Made by a program: the position numbers and the translations under genes
DNA from: Kineococcus rubinsiae
GTDB lineage: Bacteria > Actinomycetota > Actinomycetes > Actinomycetales > Kineococcaceae
Length of the DNA: 64,000 nt
Assembly: GCF_011839805.1 (NCBI RefSeq)
Contig: NZ_VWPY01000011.1
Coordinates: forward strand, 38,183-102,182
Direction: 5' to 3'
Shown: one piece after another, positions 45,004 through 54,489 of the stretch
How the letters are laid out: each line of letters starts with the position of its first letter
Position numbering within the stretch: position 1 is the stretch's first letter
The notes under the pieces: model-generated
The model's database searches: none
What the model was told of the DNA's origin: nothing
The model's input: the letters and a program-made list of their open reading frames with translations, nothing else

Positions 45004-46061
45004 GCGGCGGCCTCGTCGGCGAAGCTCGGCTCGAGCAGCCCGTCGAGCGCCTTGCTGACGACGTCCTCTGAGGAGGCCCCGCCGATCTGCACCATCAGCG
45101 GGATGATCCCGGTGAGCACGGTGCGCTGCGCGTCGCCGGGGGCGAGGTCGCCGTCGAGGCGGGTGCGCTCCAGCACCAGCGCGGCCACCTCGGGCGACAG
45201 CTGCGCGGCCTCGGCGTAGAGGGCCGCGAAGTCCGCGGAGTTCGCGAGCGCCCAGGTGCGGGCCTGCGCGTAGGCGTCGACGACCTGCTGCGCGAGCTCC
45301 GGGGACTTCTCGAGGAAGTCCTCGCGGGCGTTGAGCATCCCGTAGGTGTTGAAGTCGACGTTGCGGTACAGCAGCGTCGAGCCGGCCTGCAGCTGCGAAC
45401 CGGCCATGTTCGGGTCCAGCCCCGCCCACGCGTCGACGTCCCCGCGCTCCAGCGCCGCGCGGCCGTCGGCGTGCTGCAGGTTGAGGATCTCCACGTCGCC
45501 CGCCGCGACCCCCGCCTGGGCCAGCGCCTGCTGCAGGAAGAAGTACGGGTCGGTGCCCGTGGTGGCGGCGATCTTCTTGCCGCGCAGCGACGGCACGTCC
45601 TCGACCGGGGAGTCCTTGCCGACGACGAGGGCGGTCCACTCCGGCTGGGAGTAGACGGCGATGCTCTTCACGGGCGAGCCGTTGGCGCGCGCCTGCAGCA
45701 CGGCGGAACCGGCCGTGGACGCGACGTCGAGGTTGGCGTTGCGCAGGAACTCGTTGGCCTTGTTGCTGCCCGCGGACTGCTCCCACTGCACGGTCAGGCC
45801 GGCGTCCTCGAGGATCTTCTGCTGCTTCACCACGAGGCTCAGCGGGTTGTAGAGCGCGAAGTCCAGGCGCACGGTGCCGCCGGCCGAGGCGCCCGAGGAG
45901 CTCGCGGCCGCGGCGGGCGCGGTGCCCGAGGAGCTCTCCCCCTGCACGCAGCCGGTCGCCGTGAGGGCGAGACCGCCGAGGACGGCGCCGAGGACGCCCC
46001 GGCGGCCGATCGTCGCGGAGCCGATCGTCGCGGGGCGGGTGGGGGTGGGGCGCAGGGACAC
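45000..46061 (-). CDS. ssuA: Sulfonate-type binding lipoprotein
   Basis: The 353-residue protein has a signal with twin arginines (IGRRGVLGAVLGG) followed by the lipobox-like TATGC, suggesting a Tat lipoprotein. The mature part has the SsuA/NMT1 fold with LVVKQQKILEDAGLTVQWEQSAGSNKANEFL. GTG at 46061 follows TGGAGAA; the longer ATG form at 46112 is unlikely. It would bind an aliphatic sulfonate and pass it to SsuC. No desulfonation enzyme (SsuD-type) is in the window. Confidence 0.85.
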   Translation of the reverse strand: MSLRPTPTRPATIGSATIGRRGVLGAVLGGLALTATGCVQGESSSGTAPAAAASSSGASAGGTVRLDFALYNPLSLVVKQQKILEDAGLTVQWEQSAGSNKANEFLRNANLDVASTAGSAVLQARANGSPVKSIAVYSQPEWTALVVGKDSPVEDVPSLRGKKIAATTGTDPYFFLQQALAQAGVAAGDVEILNLQHADGRAALERGDVDAWAGLDPNMAGSQLQAGSTLLYRNVDFNTYGMLNAREDFLEKSPELAQQVVDAYAQARTWALANSADFAALYAEAAQLSPEVAALVLERTRLDGDLAPGDAQRTVLTGIIPLMVQIGGASSEDVVSKALDGLLEPSFADEAAA

Positions 46062-46167
46062 GGGTTCTCCAGGGGTGACGCGCGGGGGCGCGGAGCGGGG
46101 GTGGTGCGGCACAGGGGGTCGAGCGGGGTGGTGCAGGGGGCGGGCCGGGGTGCGGCCCGCCGCGGGG

Positions 46168-47034
46168 TCAGCGGCGCTGCGCGCGGGGGACGCCGAGCAG
46201 GTCGAGCAGGTCGACGCGCAGGGCGGCGAGGTCGGCGTCGGCGCGGTCGCGGGGCCGGGGGGCCTCGACGTGCACGTCCCGGACCACGCGGGCCCCGGCG
46301 CCCTCCTCGGGCACCCCGAGAACGACGACCCGGTCGGCCAGGTGCAGGGCCTCGTCGACGTCGTGGGTGACGAGCAGGACGGTGGCCCCGGTGCCGCGCT
46401 GGACGTCGTCGAGGAGGTCCTGCATCCGCAGCCGGGTGAGGGCGTCGAGCGCGGCGAACGGCTCGTCGAGCAGGAGCACGCCGGGGCGCCGCACGAGCGC
46501 GCGGGCCAGGGCGGTGCGCTGCGCCATGCCGCCGGAGACCCGGCGCGGGCGGTGCCCCGCGAAGCCCTCGAGGCCCACGGTCTCCAGCCAGCGCAGCACC
46601 TCGGCGCGGCCCTCGGCGCGCGGGGTCCCCGGGGGCAGGCCCAGGGCGACGTTGCCGGCGAGGTCGCGCCAGGGCAGCAGCCGGGGTTCCTGGAAGACGA
46701 CGGCCGCGCGGCCGGAGACCCCGCGCACGGGCGTGCCGGCCACCTCGACGGCTCCGGACGTGGGGCGGTCGAGGCCCGCGACCATCCGCAGGAGCGTCGA
46801 CTTGCCGCAGCCGGAGGCGCCGAGGAGGGCGACGGTGCTGCCCGCCGCGACGTCGAGGTCGACGGCGTCCAGGACGCGGTGGGAGCCCGAGGCGGTGGGG
46901 AACTCCCGGCCGACCCCGCGCAGGGTGACCGCGGCGGCGCTGATCCCCGTCGGGGCGCCCGGCGCGGCGCCCACGGGGGACGTCGCCCGGGAGGGCTGGG
47001 GCAGGGTCAAGCGGTCAGCGGGTACGGCGGGCAC
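46168..47034 (-). CDS. ssuB: Sulfonate-type ABC ATPase
   Basis: The 288-residue ATPase has Walker A GASGCGKST (72-80), signature SGGMA (167-171), Walker B VLLLDEPFAALD and switch VTHDVDEALHLAD, all of the SsuB/TauB type. GTG at 47034 was chosen because GGAGGAG lies just upstream; TTG at 47094 would place the start inside the riboswitch. It is the first gene of ssuBAC. Its ribosome-binding site touches the P1 stem of the S-box, so translation should fall when SAM is abundant. Confidence 0.9.
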   Translation of the reverse strand: MPAVPADRLTLPQPSRATSPVGAAPGAPTGISAAAVTLRGVGREFPTASGSHRVLDAVDLDVAAGSTVALLGASGCGKSTLLRMVAGLDRPTSGAVEVAGTPVRGVSGRAAVVFQEPRLLPWRDLAGNVALGLPPGTPRAEGRAEVLRWLETVGLEGFAGHRPRRVSGGMAQRTALARALVRRPGVLLLDEPFAALDALTRLRMQDLLDDVQRGTGATVLLVTHDVDEALHLADRVVVLGVPEEGAGARVVRDVHVEAPRPRDRADADLAALRVDLLDLLGVPRAQRR

Positions 47035-47041
47035 AGCTCCT

Positions 47042-47144
47042 CCATCGGTCCTGGCGTGAGCACCGTCCGCGAGGGGTCCCGTGCGGGGTCCCAAGGAGGT
47101 TGCTGCGGCGTCGTCGAGCCAGGTCTCTCGGCCGCTCTGGATGG
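47042..47144 (-). ncRNA. S-box (SAM-I) riboswitch upstream of ssuB
   Basis: The RNA shows the S-box core: P1 strand CCATC, then AGAGCGGCCGAGAGACCTGG, CCGCAGCAACC, and a late GGTGCT...CCAG element. It closes with GATGG pairing to P1. SAM-bound S-boxes stabilise P1. Here the P1 3' strand (47042-47046) shares 2 nt with the ssuB ribosome-binding site (47037-47043), so control is probably translational; no terminator hairpin with a U-tract follows. Confidence 0.88.
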
Positions 47145-47151
47145 TTGCCCC

Positions 47152-47180
47152 ATCAAAGGCGAGGCCCCGGCGGCTGTCAA
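47152..47180 (-). promoter_or_regulatory. Promoter of ssuBAC
   Basis: On the minus strand, TTGACA (47175-47180), a 17-bp spacer and TTTGAT (47152-47157) place the start near 47145, exactly where the S-box begins. The -35 element contains the stop codon of the upstream metallo-beta-lactamase-fold gene. Confidence 0.65.
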
Positions 47181-48067
47181 ACCGTGGGGGGGCCGTCCAG
47201 GGGTGCCCGGCCGACGACGCGGCCGGTGGCGTCCAGGCGCAGCACCTCGCCGTGGCGCAGGAGGACCGCGGTGCTCGTGCCGCCCGCCGCGACCTCGGCC
47301 GCGAACCGGCGCCCCGGCTCGACGAAGCGGTCGCCCATGGTGCGGCCCAGCGCGACGGGGTGCAGCGTCCCCCAGTGCACGGGCACGGCCAGGCCGGGGC
47401 GCACGCGGGTGACGAGGTCGGCGGCCTGCCGCGGGTCCAGGTGGTGGGGGCCGAGGGTGTGGCCCCAGCCGCCGACGGGCACGAGCGCGACGTCCGGCGC
47501 GCGGCCGCCCGCAGCCAGGACCGCGGTGTCGCCGGGGAACTCGCCGGTGTCCCCCACGGCCCACAGCAGCAGGTCGTCCGGGTCCCGCCCGGGCAGCGCG
47601 CCGGGCACCCGGAGGAGGTGGCCGACGGCCTCGCCGTGCGGGGGCGCGCCGTCCAGCCCGCCGAGCGTGCGGTGCCCCGCGTGGTGAGCGGGCAGCGCCG
47701 TCACGACGACGTCGACGTGGCCGCCAACGCTGCGCCGCAGCGGCAGCGTGCGCTGCTCGCCCACCGCGACCTCCACGACGGTGCTCGGGCCGCGGCCCAG
47801 CCGGCGCTGCAGCCACGGACCCGCGCCGGGGGGCGCCACGACCCAGTCGGCGCGCAGCCGCCGCAGCGAGGGCAGGTCGCAGTGGTCGTGGTGCAGGTGG
47901 GAGACCAGCGCCAGCTGGCAGCCCGCGGAGTCCTCCCGCGGGGACAGCGGCGGCCGGCGCCGCAGGTGGGCGAGGCCCTTGCGCAGCACCGGGTCGGTGA
48001 CGATCCGGACGCCCGCGGCGTCCAGGGTGGCGGTCGAGTGCCCCAGCCAGCGCAGCACGGCGCTCAC
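47177..48067 (-). CDS. Metallo-beta-lactamase-fold hydrolase
   Basis: The 296-residue protein has the MBL metal motif HLHHDHCD (near residues 57-64), a downstream GDTGEF and a final His in VPVHWGTLHP. It resembles the UlaG/NAPE-PLD-like branch rather than lactamases. GTG at 48067 overlaps the phosphodiesterase stop, so both are cotranscribed. The substrate is unknown; pairing with a membrane phosphodiesterase hints at lipid- or phosphate-ester metabolism (inference). Confidence 0.88.
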   Translation of the reverse strand: MSAVLRWLGHSTATLDAAGVRIVTDPVLRKGLAHLRRRPPLSPREDSAGCQLALVSHLHHDHCDLPSLRRLRADWVVAPPGAGPWLQRRLGRGPSTVVEVAVGEQRTLPLRRSVGGHVDVVVTALPAHHAGHRTLGGLDGAPPHGEAVGHLLRVPGALPGRDPDDLLLWAVGDTGEFPGDTAVLAAGGRAPDVALVPVGGWGHTLGPHHLDPRQAADLVTRVRPGLAVPVHWGTLHPVALGRTMGDRFVEPGRRFAAEVAAGGTSTAVLLRHGEVLRLDATGRVVGRAPLDGPPTV

Positions 48068-50160
48068 GTCGCCTCCACCCCTCCGGTCGCCTGCGGGCTG
48101 CCTGCCCGGCGCACGCCCGCGGTGCGCATCCAGCGCACCAGCTGGTCGTGCACGGCCTCGGCGCCCACGAGGACCTCCTCGCCGGGCACGCTGCGGTCGA
48201 GCAGGTCGGCGTCGACGGCCCACGCCGCCGGGTGCACCAGCACGGCGTCGTTCTGCCAGCCGCCCAGGCCGCCGTGGGAGCCGACCTGCTCCTCAAAGGC
48301 GTGCACCTCGCCCGTGGCCGCGTCGATGGAGGAGTGCACCAGCAGCGCGGGCGCGGTGGAGAACTCCAGCACGCGGCGCACCTCCCCCGCGGCCCGCGGG
48401 CCCGCCACCGCCAGGGGGTCGACGCCCGTCACCCGCCCGGTCACGAGGTCGTGCTCGCCCGCCGCACCCAGGGCCACGAGGGTGTCACCGCGGCGGCCGG
48501 CCACGAAGCCGACGCCCGGCGTGGCCAGCAGGCCCGGCACGAGCGCCGGCCAGCGCTGCGCGAGCGCCTCCAGCGGCAGCCGGCCGCCGGGGGCGTCGGG
48601 GACGCTCAGCAGGGCCGTGCAGCCGGCGGTGACCAGGACGGCCGCGTCGGGGCCCGCGTCGGCGTCGGTGTCCGGTTCGTGGCGGGCCTCGGCGCGCTCG
48701 GCGCTGGCGTGCGGGCCCAGGTCCCTGACGAGGACGTCCACGCGGCCGCGGACCTCCGCCCCGGCGGCCGTGGTGACCCGCGGCTCGTGCTCGTGGGCCG
48801 TGCGGCGCAGCAGGTCCGCGACCACGTCGGTGATGCGGCGTCCGGCCACCTGCTCGAACGTCTCGCCCTGCGACTGGCCGTGGTCGGACAGGACGACGAG
48901 GGAGTACTCCCGCGGCGAGACGGCGGCCACGTCGGCGAGCGTCTGCAGGACCCGGTCGACCCCGGACAGCGCGTCGAGGGACTCCGCGCGGGCGACGCCG
49001 GCGTGGTGGGCGACCTCGTCGTAGTCGACGAAGTCCACGAACACCACGGGGCGGCCCTGCACGAGCTCCTCGGCCACGAGGGAGACGTTGAGGTCGCGCA
49101 GGAGGCCGTTGCTCAGCGCCCGCAGCAGGACGTACCAGCCGCGGCGGCGGATGCGGGGCTCGACGCGGCGGGCCCGCTGCTGCCAGCCCTGGTAGAGCTC
49201 CTTGACGACCTCGCCGACGGTGAGGACCAGGCTGCGCGCCAGGACGAACGGGCGCACGACGTAGCGCAGGTAGGGCCGCCCGGAACCCCCCGCGCGCGAG
49301 GTGGAGACCACCAGGTGGGCGTGGCCGGCCTCGCCCGAGAACACGTTGCCGATGCTCGCGCCGTCCTCGGCCAGCAGGCCCGTGCGGCCCGCGGCGTGCG
49401 CGGCGGCCCGCGCGCGCCGCTCCAGGACGGCGGCGTCGGCGGGGCGGTTGGAGACCAGGACCCGGCGCAGCTCCGGGTCCCACCAGCGGAACGCGGGCAC
49501 GTCCAGCGTCGAGCCGTGCAGCAGGCCCGCCTGGCTGGCCGGGGTCGTCGAGGGCAGCTGCGCGCGCCAGCCGACGGCCTGGTGCGTCCCCGAGCGCAGC
49601 CAGCGGGCGAGGGTGGGCAGCGTCCCGGCGTGGATGCCGAACCGCAGCAGCGGCATGGACAGCCCGTCGATCTGCACGACCAACAGCCCGGGCGGGCCGG
49701 GGTGCTGCGGGCGGACGCGGCCGCCGCGGTGCAGGATCTCCGAGACCACCCAGCGGCTGTCGTTGGCGCCCACGAGCCACCGCGCGACGACGGCCACGAG
49801 CCCCGTGACCAGGTAGACCTGCCACAGCACGCCCAGGGACGTCAGGTCCAGGCCGGGCACGGCGGTCAGCGCGGTGTGCAGCAGCAGCAGCTGCACGACG
49901 ACGCCCACGAGGACCGTGGCCAGCGGCCCGACCACCGCGACGAGCGGGCCCAGCAGCGGCCGCACGACGAGGTCGCCGACGCCCAGCACCGCCGCGGAGC
50001 CCAGCAGCCAGAACGGCGAGGAGTACTCCACGCCCGCCACGACGTGCACGGTCACCCACAGCGCGAGCGCCGTCGGCACCAGGCTCAGCAGCCCGTCGCG
50101 CGCGTCGCGCGCCGTCAGGACCCAGCGCGTCCCGCTCGGCCACCAGCGCCGCCGTGCCAC
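48064..50160 (-). CDS. Membrane alkaline-phosphatase-fold phosphodiesterase with holin-like N-terminus
   Basis: The 698-residue protein has about four N-terminal helices (about 20-130) like the phage-holin-4 superfamily, followed by a large type I phosphodiesterase/alkaline-phosphatase-fold domain. The metal sites are visible as VVQIDGLS (near 160), PSTTPASQ with the Thr nucleophile region (near 203), VDFVDYDEVAHHAG and VVLSDHGQSQGE. A late HGGLGGWQND completes it. Such fusions are widespread in actinobacteria with unknown substrate. GTG at 50160 is 4 nt after the era stop. Confidence 0.85.
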   Translation of the reverse strand: MARRRWWPSGTRWVLTARDARDGLLSLVPTALALWVTVHVVAGVEYSSPFWLLGSAAVLGVGDLVVRPLLGPLVAVVGPLATVLVGVVVQLLLLHTALTAVPGLDLTSLGVLWQVYLVTGLVAVVARWLVGANDSRWVVSEILHRGGRVRPQHPGPPGLLVVQIDGLSMPLLRFGIHAGTLPTLARWLRSGTHQAVGWRAQLPSTTPASQAGLLHGSTLDVPAFRWWDPELRRVLVSNRPADAAVLERRARAAAHAAGRTGLLAEDGASIGNVFSGEAGHAHLVVSTSRAGGSGRPYLRYVVRPFVLARSLVLTVGEVVKELYQGWQQRARRVEPRIRRRGWYVLLRALSNGLLRDLNVSLVAEELVQGRPVVFVDFVDYDEVAHHAGVARAESLDALSGVDRVLQTLADVAAVSPREYSLVVLSDHGQSQGETFEQVAGRRITDVVADLLRRTAHEHEPRVTTAAGAEVRGRVDVLVRDLGPHASAERAEARHEPDTDADAGPDAAVLVTAGCTALLSVPDAPGGRLPLEALAQRWPALVPGLLATPGVGFVAGRRGDTLVALGAAGEHDLVTGRVTGVDPLAVAGPRAAGEVRRVLEFSTAPALLVHSSIDAATGEVHAFEEQVGSHGGLGGWQNDAVLVHPAAWAVDADLLDRSVPGEEVLVGAEAVHDQLVRWMRTAGVRRAGSPQATGGVEAT

Positions 50161-50164
50161 GGGC

Positions 50165-51121
50165 TCAGAAGCCCAGGCGCTGCAGCTGCTTGGGGTCGCG
50201 CTGCCAGTCCTTGGCGACCTTGACCCGCAGGTCCAGGTGCACCTTCGAGCCGAGCAGCGCCTCGATGGAGCGGCGCGCGCGCGTGCCGACGTCCTTCAGG
50301 CGGGCCCCGCCGCGGCCGATCATGATGCCCTTCTGGCTGTCGCGCTCCACGTACAGCCAGACGTGGACGTCGAGCATGGCGTCCTCGGGCTGCTGACCGG
50401 GCAGCGGCTCGCGCGCCGCGATCTCCTCGACGACGACGGCCAGGGAGTGCGGCATCTCGTCACCCAGGCCCTCCAGCGCGGCCTCGCGGACGAGCTCGGC
50501 GACCATGACGGCCTCGGGCTCGTCGGTGAGGTCGTCGTCGGGGTACATCCGCGGCCCCACCGGCAGGTGGGAGAGCAGGACGTCGGCGACGACGTCGACC
50601 TGCTCGCCGCGCACGGCCGAGGTGGGCACGACGTCGGCGAAGCCGCCGAGCAGCTCCTCACCCATCCGCGTGGCCGCGAGCAGCTGCTCCGCGACCTGCT
50701 GCTTGGACGCCTTGTCGGTCTTGGTCACCAGTGCGACCTTGGTCGAGCGCGGCGCCGCGGCGAGGGCCTGGGCGATGAACCGGTCGCCCGGGCCGATCTT
50801 CTCGTCGGCCGGCAGGCACAGGGCGACGACGTCGACCTCGGACAGCGTCTCGTGCACGAGCTCGTTCAGCCGCTTGCCGAGCAGGGTGCGCGGGCGGTGC
50901 AGGCCCGGGGTGTCGACCAGGACGAGCTGCGCGTCGGGGCGGTGCACGATGCCGCGGATGGTGTGCCGCGTCGTCTGGGGCCGGCTGGACGTGATCGCGA
51001 CCTTCTGGCCGACGAGCGCGTTGGTCAGCGTCGACTTCCCGGCGTTCGGGCGGCCCACCAGGCAGGCGAACCCGGAGCGGTGCGCGGGGCGCGCCTGCTC
51101 CGGCCGTCGCGGCTCAGACAT
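50165..51121 (-). CDS. era: GTPase Era
   Basis: This 318-residue GTPase helps 16S rRNA maturation and 30S assembly. The G1 motif GRPNAGKS is at 23-30, G2 is TTRH, G3 is DTPGLH and G4 is TKTDK. A C-terminal KH domain carries GIMIGRGGARLKDVG. ATG at 51121 overlaps the CBS-protein stop by 8 nt. It belongs to the conserved phoH-ybeY-CBS-era string seen in mycobacteria. Confidence 0.96.
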   Translation of the reverse strand: MSEPRRPEQARPAHRSGFACLVGRPNAGKSTLTNALVGQKVAITSSRPQTTRHTIRGIVHRPDAQLVLVDTPGLHRPRTLLGKRLNELVHETLSEVDVVALCLPADEKIGPGDRFIAQALAAAPRSTKVALVTKTDKASKQQVAEQLLAATRMGEELLGGFADVVPTSAVRGEQVDVVADVLLSHLPVGPRMYPDDDLTDEPEAVMVAELVREAALEGLGDEMPHSLAVVVEEIAAREPLPGQQPEDAMLDVHVWLYVERDSQKGIMIGRGGARLKDVGTRARRSIEALLGSKVHLDLRVKVAKDWQRDPKQLQRLGF

Positions 51122-52547
51122 CGGAACGCTCCCGTCCACGCGCCTCGTGGCGCTGCTCGTGCTTCTGCTCGTTGCGCTGCTCCTGGCGGTGCACGCGCTG
51201 CTCCTCGCGGGCCTCGGCCCGGGCCTCGGCGCGCTCCGCGCGGGTCGGCTCGCGGTCCTCCTCGGGCTCCGGGTCGGGTTCGACGCGGTGCACCAGGACG
51301 GTGCGGACCTGGTTGCGGCGCCCGCCCTGGCGGTCGGCCTCCAGGCGCAGGCCGTGCGCCGTGGCGGCGGCCCCCGGGACGGGGACCTCGCCGAGCGCCT
51401 TGGCCAGCAGTCCGCCCACGGTGTCGACCTCCTCCTCGTCGATCTCCAGGTCGAACAGCTCGCCCAGGTCGTCCACCCCGAGCCGCGTGGAGACGCGGTA
51501 GCCGCCGTCCTCCAGCGGTTCCACCTCCGGCGTCTCGCGGTCGTACTCGTCGGCGATGTCGCCGACGATCTCCTCGATCGCATCCTCGATGGTGACCAGG
51601 CCCGCCGTGCCGCCGTACTCGTCCACGACGATCGCCACGTGCGTGGTGTCGCGCTGCATCTGCTTCAGCAGGTCGTCCACCGGCAGGCTGTCGGGCACGA
51701 AGACCGGCGGCCGGGCCACGGCCTCGGCGACGTCGGCGCGCGCCGCCGCCGGGTCGCTGTGGAAGCGGCGCGCGACGTCCTTGAGGTAGACGATGCCGAT
51801 GACGTCGTCGGCGTCGTCGCCCACGACGGGCATCCGGGAGTAGCCCGAGCGCAGCAGCAGGGCCTCGACGTCGTGCAGGCCGGTGCCGCGGCGCACGGAC
51901 ACCACGTCCGTGCGGGGCACCATGACCTCGCGCACGAGGGTGTCGCCGAGCTCGAAGACCGAGTGGATCATGCGGTGCTCGCCGGCCTCGATGACCGAGC
52001 TCTCCCCGGCCAGCTCGACCATCTCGCGCAGCTCCGCCTCCGAGCCGAACGGGCCCTGGCGCAGCCCGCGGCCGGGGGTGACGGCGTTACCGATGAGCAC
52101 GAGCAGCTGCGCCACCGGGCCCAGCAGGCGGCTCAGCGGGCCGAGGACCGGCGCGGCCAGCAGGCCCACCGTCTCGGCGTGCAGGCGCCCGAGGGTGCGG
52201 GGGCCGACGCCGACGAGGACGAAGTCCAGCGCCGACATGCCGAGCCCCGCGAGCAGCAGGACCAGCCACCACGAGTCCACGGCGCTCGCGACGACCACCG
52301 TGACGCACACGGCGGCCGCGGTCTCGGCGACGACGCGGAGCAGCGTGCACACCGTGAGCACGGGGGCCGGGGACTCCAGGACGCGCAGCAGCGCGGCGCT
52401 GCCCTGGCGCTCGTCGGCCTCCAGCTCGCGCGCGCGGCGGCGCGACGTGCCGGCGATGGCCGACTCGGCGGCTGCGATGAGGCCCGCGCCGACGACGAGG
52501 ACCAGCGCGAGCAGCAGGAGGGGGACGGCGGGGGCGCCCACGGCCAC
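51114..52547 (-). CDS. CNNM/CorC-type membrane protein with CBS pair
   Basis: The 477-residue protein has an N-terminal CNNM (DUF21) membrane domain with four helices and the motif AAAESAIAGTSRRRA. A tandem CBS pair (about 195-320; REVMVPRTDVVSV, HVAIVVDEYGGTAGLVTIEDA) and a CorC_HlyC transporter-associated domain complete the core. A Glu/Arg/His-rich tail of about 60 residues is distinctive. The family probably exports magnesium or cobalt; older names call it hemolysin-like. GTG at 52547 is 1 nt after the ybeY stop. Confidence 0.93.
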   Translation of the reverse strand: MAVGAPAVPLLLLALVLVVGAGLIAAAESAIAGTSRRRARELEADERQGSAALLRVLESPAPVLTVCTLLRVVAETAAAVCVTVVVASAVDSWWLVLLLAGLGMSALDFVLVGVGPRTLGRLHAETVGLLAAPVLGPLSRLLGPVAQLLVLIGNAVTPGRGLRQGPFGSEAELREMVELAGESSVIEAGEHRMIHSVFELGDTLVREVMVPRTDVVSVRRGTGLHDVEALLLRSGYSRMPVVGDDADDVIGIVYLKDVARRFHSDPAAARADVAEAVARPPVFVPDSLPVDDLLKQMQRDTTHVAIVVDEYGGTAGLVTIEDAIEEIVGDIADEYDRETPEVEPLEDGGYRVSTRLGVDDLGELFDLEIDEEEVDTVGGLLAKALGEVPVPGAAATAHGLRLEADRQGGRRNQVRTVLVHRVEPDPEPEEDREPTRAERAEARAEAREEQRVHRQEQRNEQKHEQRHEARGRERSDV

Positions 52548-52548
52548 G

Positions 52549-53085
52549 TCAGTCCTTCGAGCCGGCGGGCGGGCCCGACAGGGCGCGGTGCCCGACGGTC
52601 GGGGTCGGGTCGCCGGGGCGCCCGATGCTCGCGAGGAAGCCCAGGACGAGGCGGCGCTGGAGCGTGAACATCTCCCGCTCCTCCTCCGGCTCGGCGTGGT
52701 CGTAGCCCAGCAGGTGCAGGATCCCGTGCGTCACGAGCAGCAGGACCTCGTCGGCCGTGGCGTGCCCCGAGGCGGCGGCCTGCTCGGCCGCCACCTGCGG
52801 GCAGACGACGACGTCGCCCAGCAGCCCCGGCTCCGACGTGCCGCCCTCCCGGCCCGGCCGCAGCTGGTCCATGGGGAAGGACATGACGTCGGTGGGGCCC
52901 GGCTCGTCCATCCACTGCACGTGCAGCCGCGACATGGCCTCGGTGTCCACGAGGAGCACCGACAGCTCCGCCAGCGGGTGCACGCGCATCTCCTCGAGCA
53001 CGTGCCGGGCCAGGCGCGACACCTCCACGGTGTCGACGCCGCGGCCCTCGGCGAAGGAGCTCTCGTCGACGACGTCCACGCTCAC
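52549..53085 (-). CDS. ybeY: Endoribonuclease YbeY
   Basis: The 178-residue zinc-dependent RNase acts in 16S rRNA 3'-end processing and ribosome quality control. The metal-binding motif HGILHLLGYDH spans residues 120-130. TDVMSFPMDQL is the conserved central strand. GTG at 53085 lies 7 nt after the phoH stop. A C-terminal tail of about 30 residues beyond the family core is disordered. Confidence 0.95.
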   Translation of the reverse strand: MSVDVVDESSFAEGRGVDTVEVSRLARHVLEEMRVHPLAELSVLLVDTEAMSRLHVQWMDEPGPTDVMSFPMDQLRPGREGGTSEPGLLGDVVVCPQVAAEQAAASGHATADEVLLLVTHGILHLLGYDHAEPEEEREMFTLQRRLVLGFLASIGRPGDPTPTVGHRALSGPPAGSKD

Positions 53086-53092
53086 GCCCGGG

Positions 53093-54175
<1,083 letters not shown>

Positions 54176-54489
54176 GGGCGCCCTGGCGGGCCGTTCGCCT
54201 CCGCGGAGAGGGGATGGGTCGACGGGCTCAGTCTACCGATCAGGAGGCGCCCGGGCGCGGGCTGACGGCGGGCTGCTCCCGCCGCGGGGAGGACGCCCGC
54301 CGCCGGCGCCCTCCCGCACTGGGCCGGCGGCGCCCCCGCGGGGCGCGGCCCGCCCCCGAGCGCGGGGTCGACCCGGCGCCCCGACCGCGCCGCGCACGGG
54401 CTGCCGTCGGAGGTCGAACGGGCCCTCCTCGCGCCCGGTCGGCGTGCCAGGGTGTGAGGAGGGTTCGCACAGGGTCGAGGAGGACTGAC
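54176..54489. promoter_or_regulatory. Divergent 314-bp gap between phoH and ppk2
   Basis: No convincing gene is present. The phoH promoter side shows TAGACT read on the minus strand near 54232-54237 and a leader of about 50 nt. The middle (54250-54410) is extremely GC-rich with many overlapping GGCGC/GCGCC dyads. The ppk2 ribosome-binding site GAGGAGG is at the right end. Confidence 0.5.

Noticed and set aside
48064..50160. Holin-like domain as sign of a prophage
   Set aside because: No lysin, tail, capsid or integrase genes are present, and the domain is fused to a phosphodiesterase in a conserved operon context.
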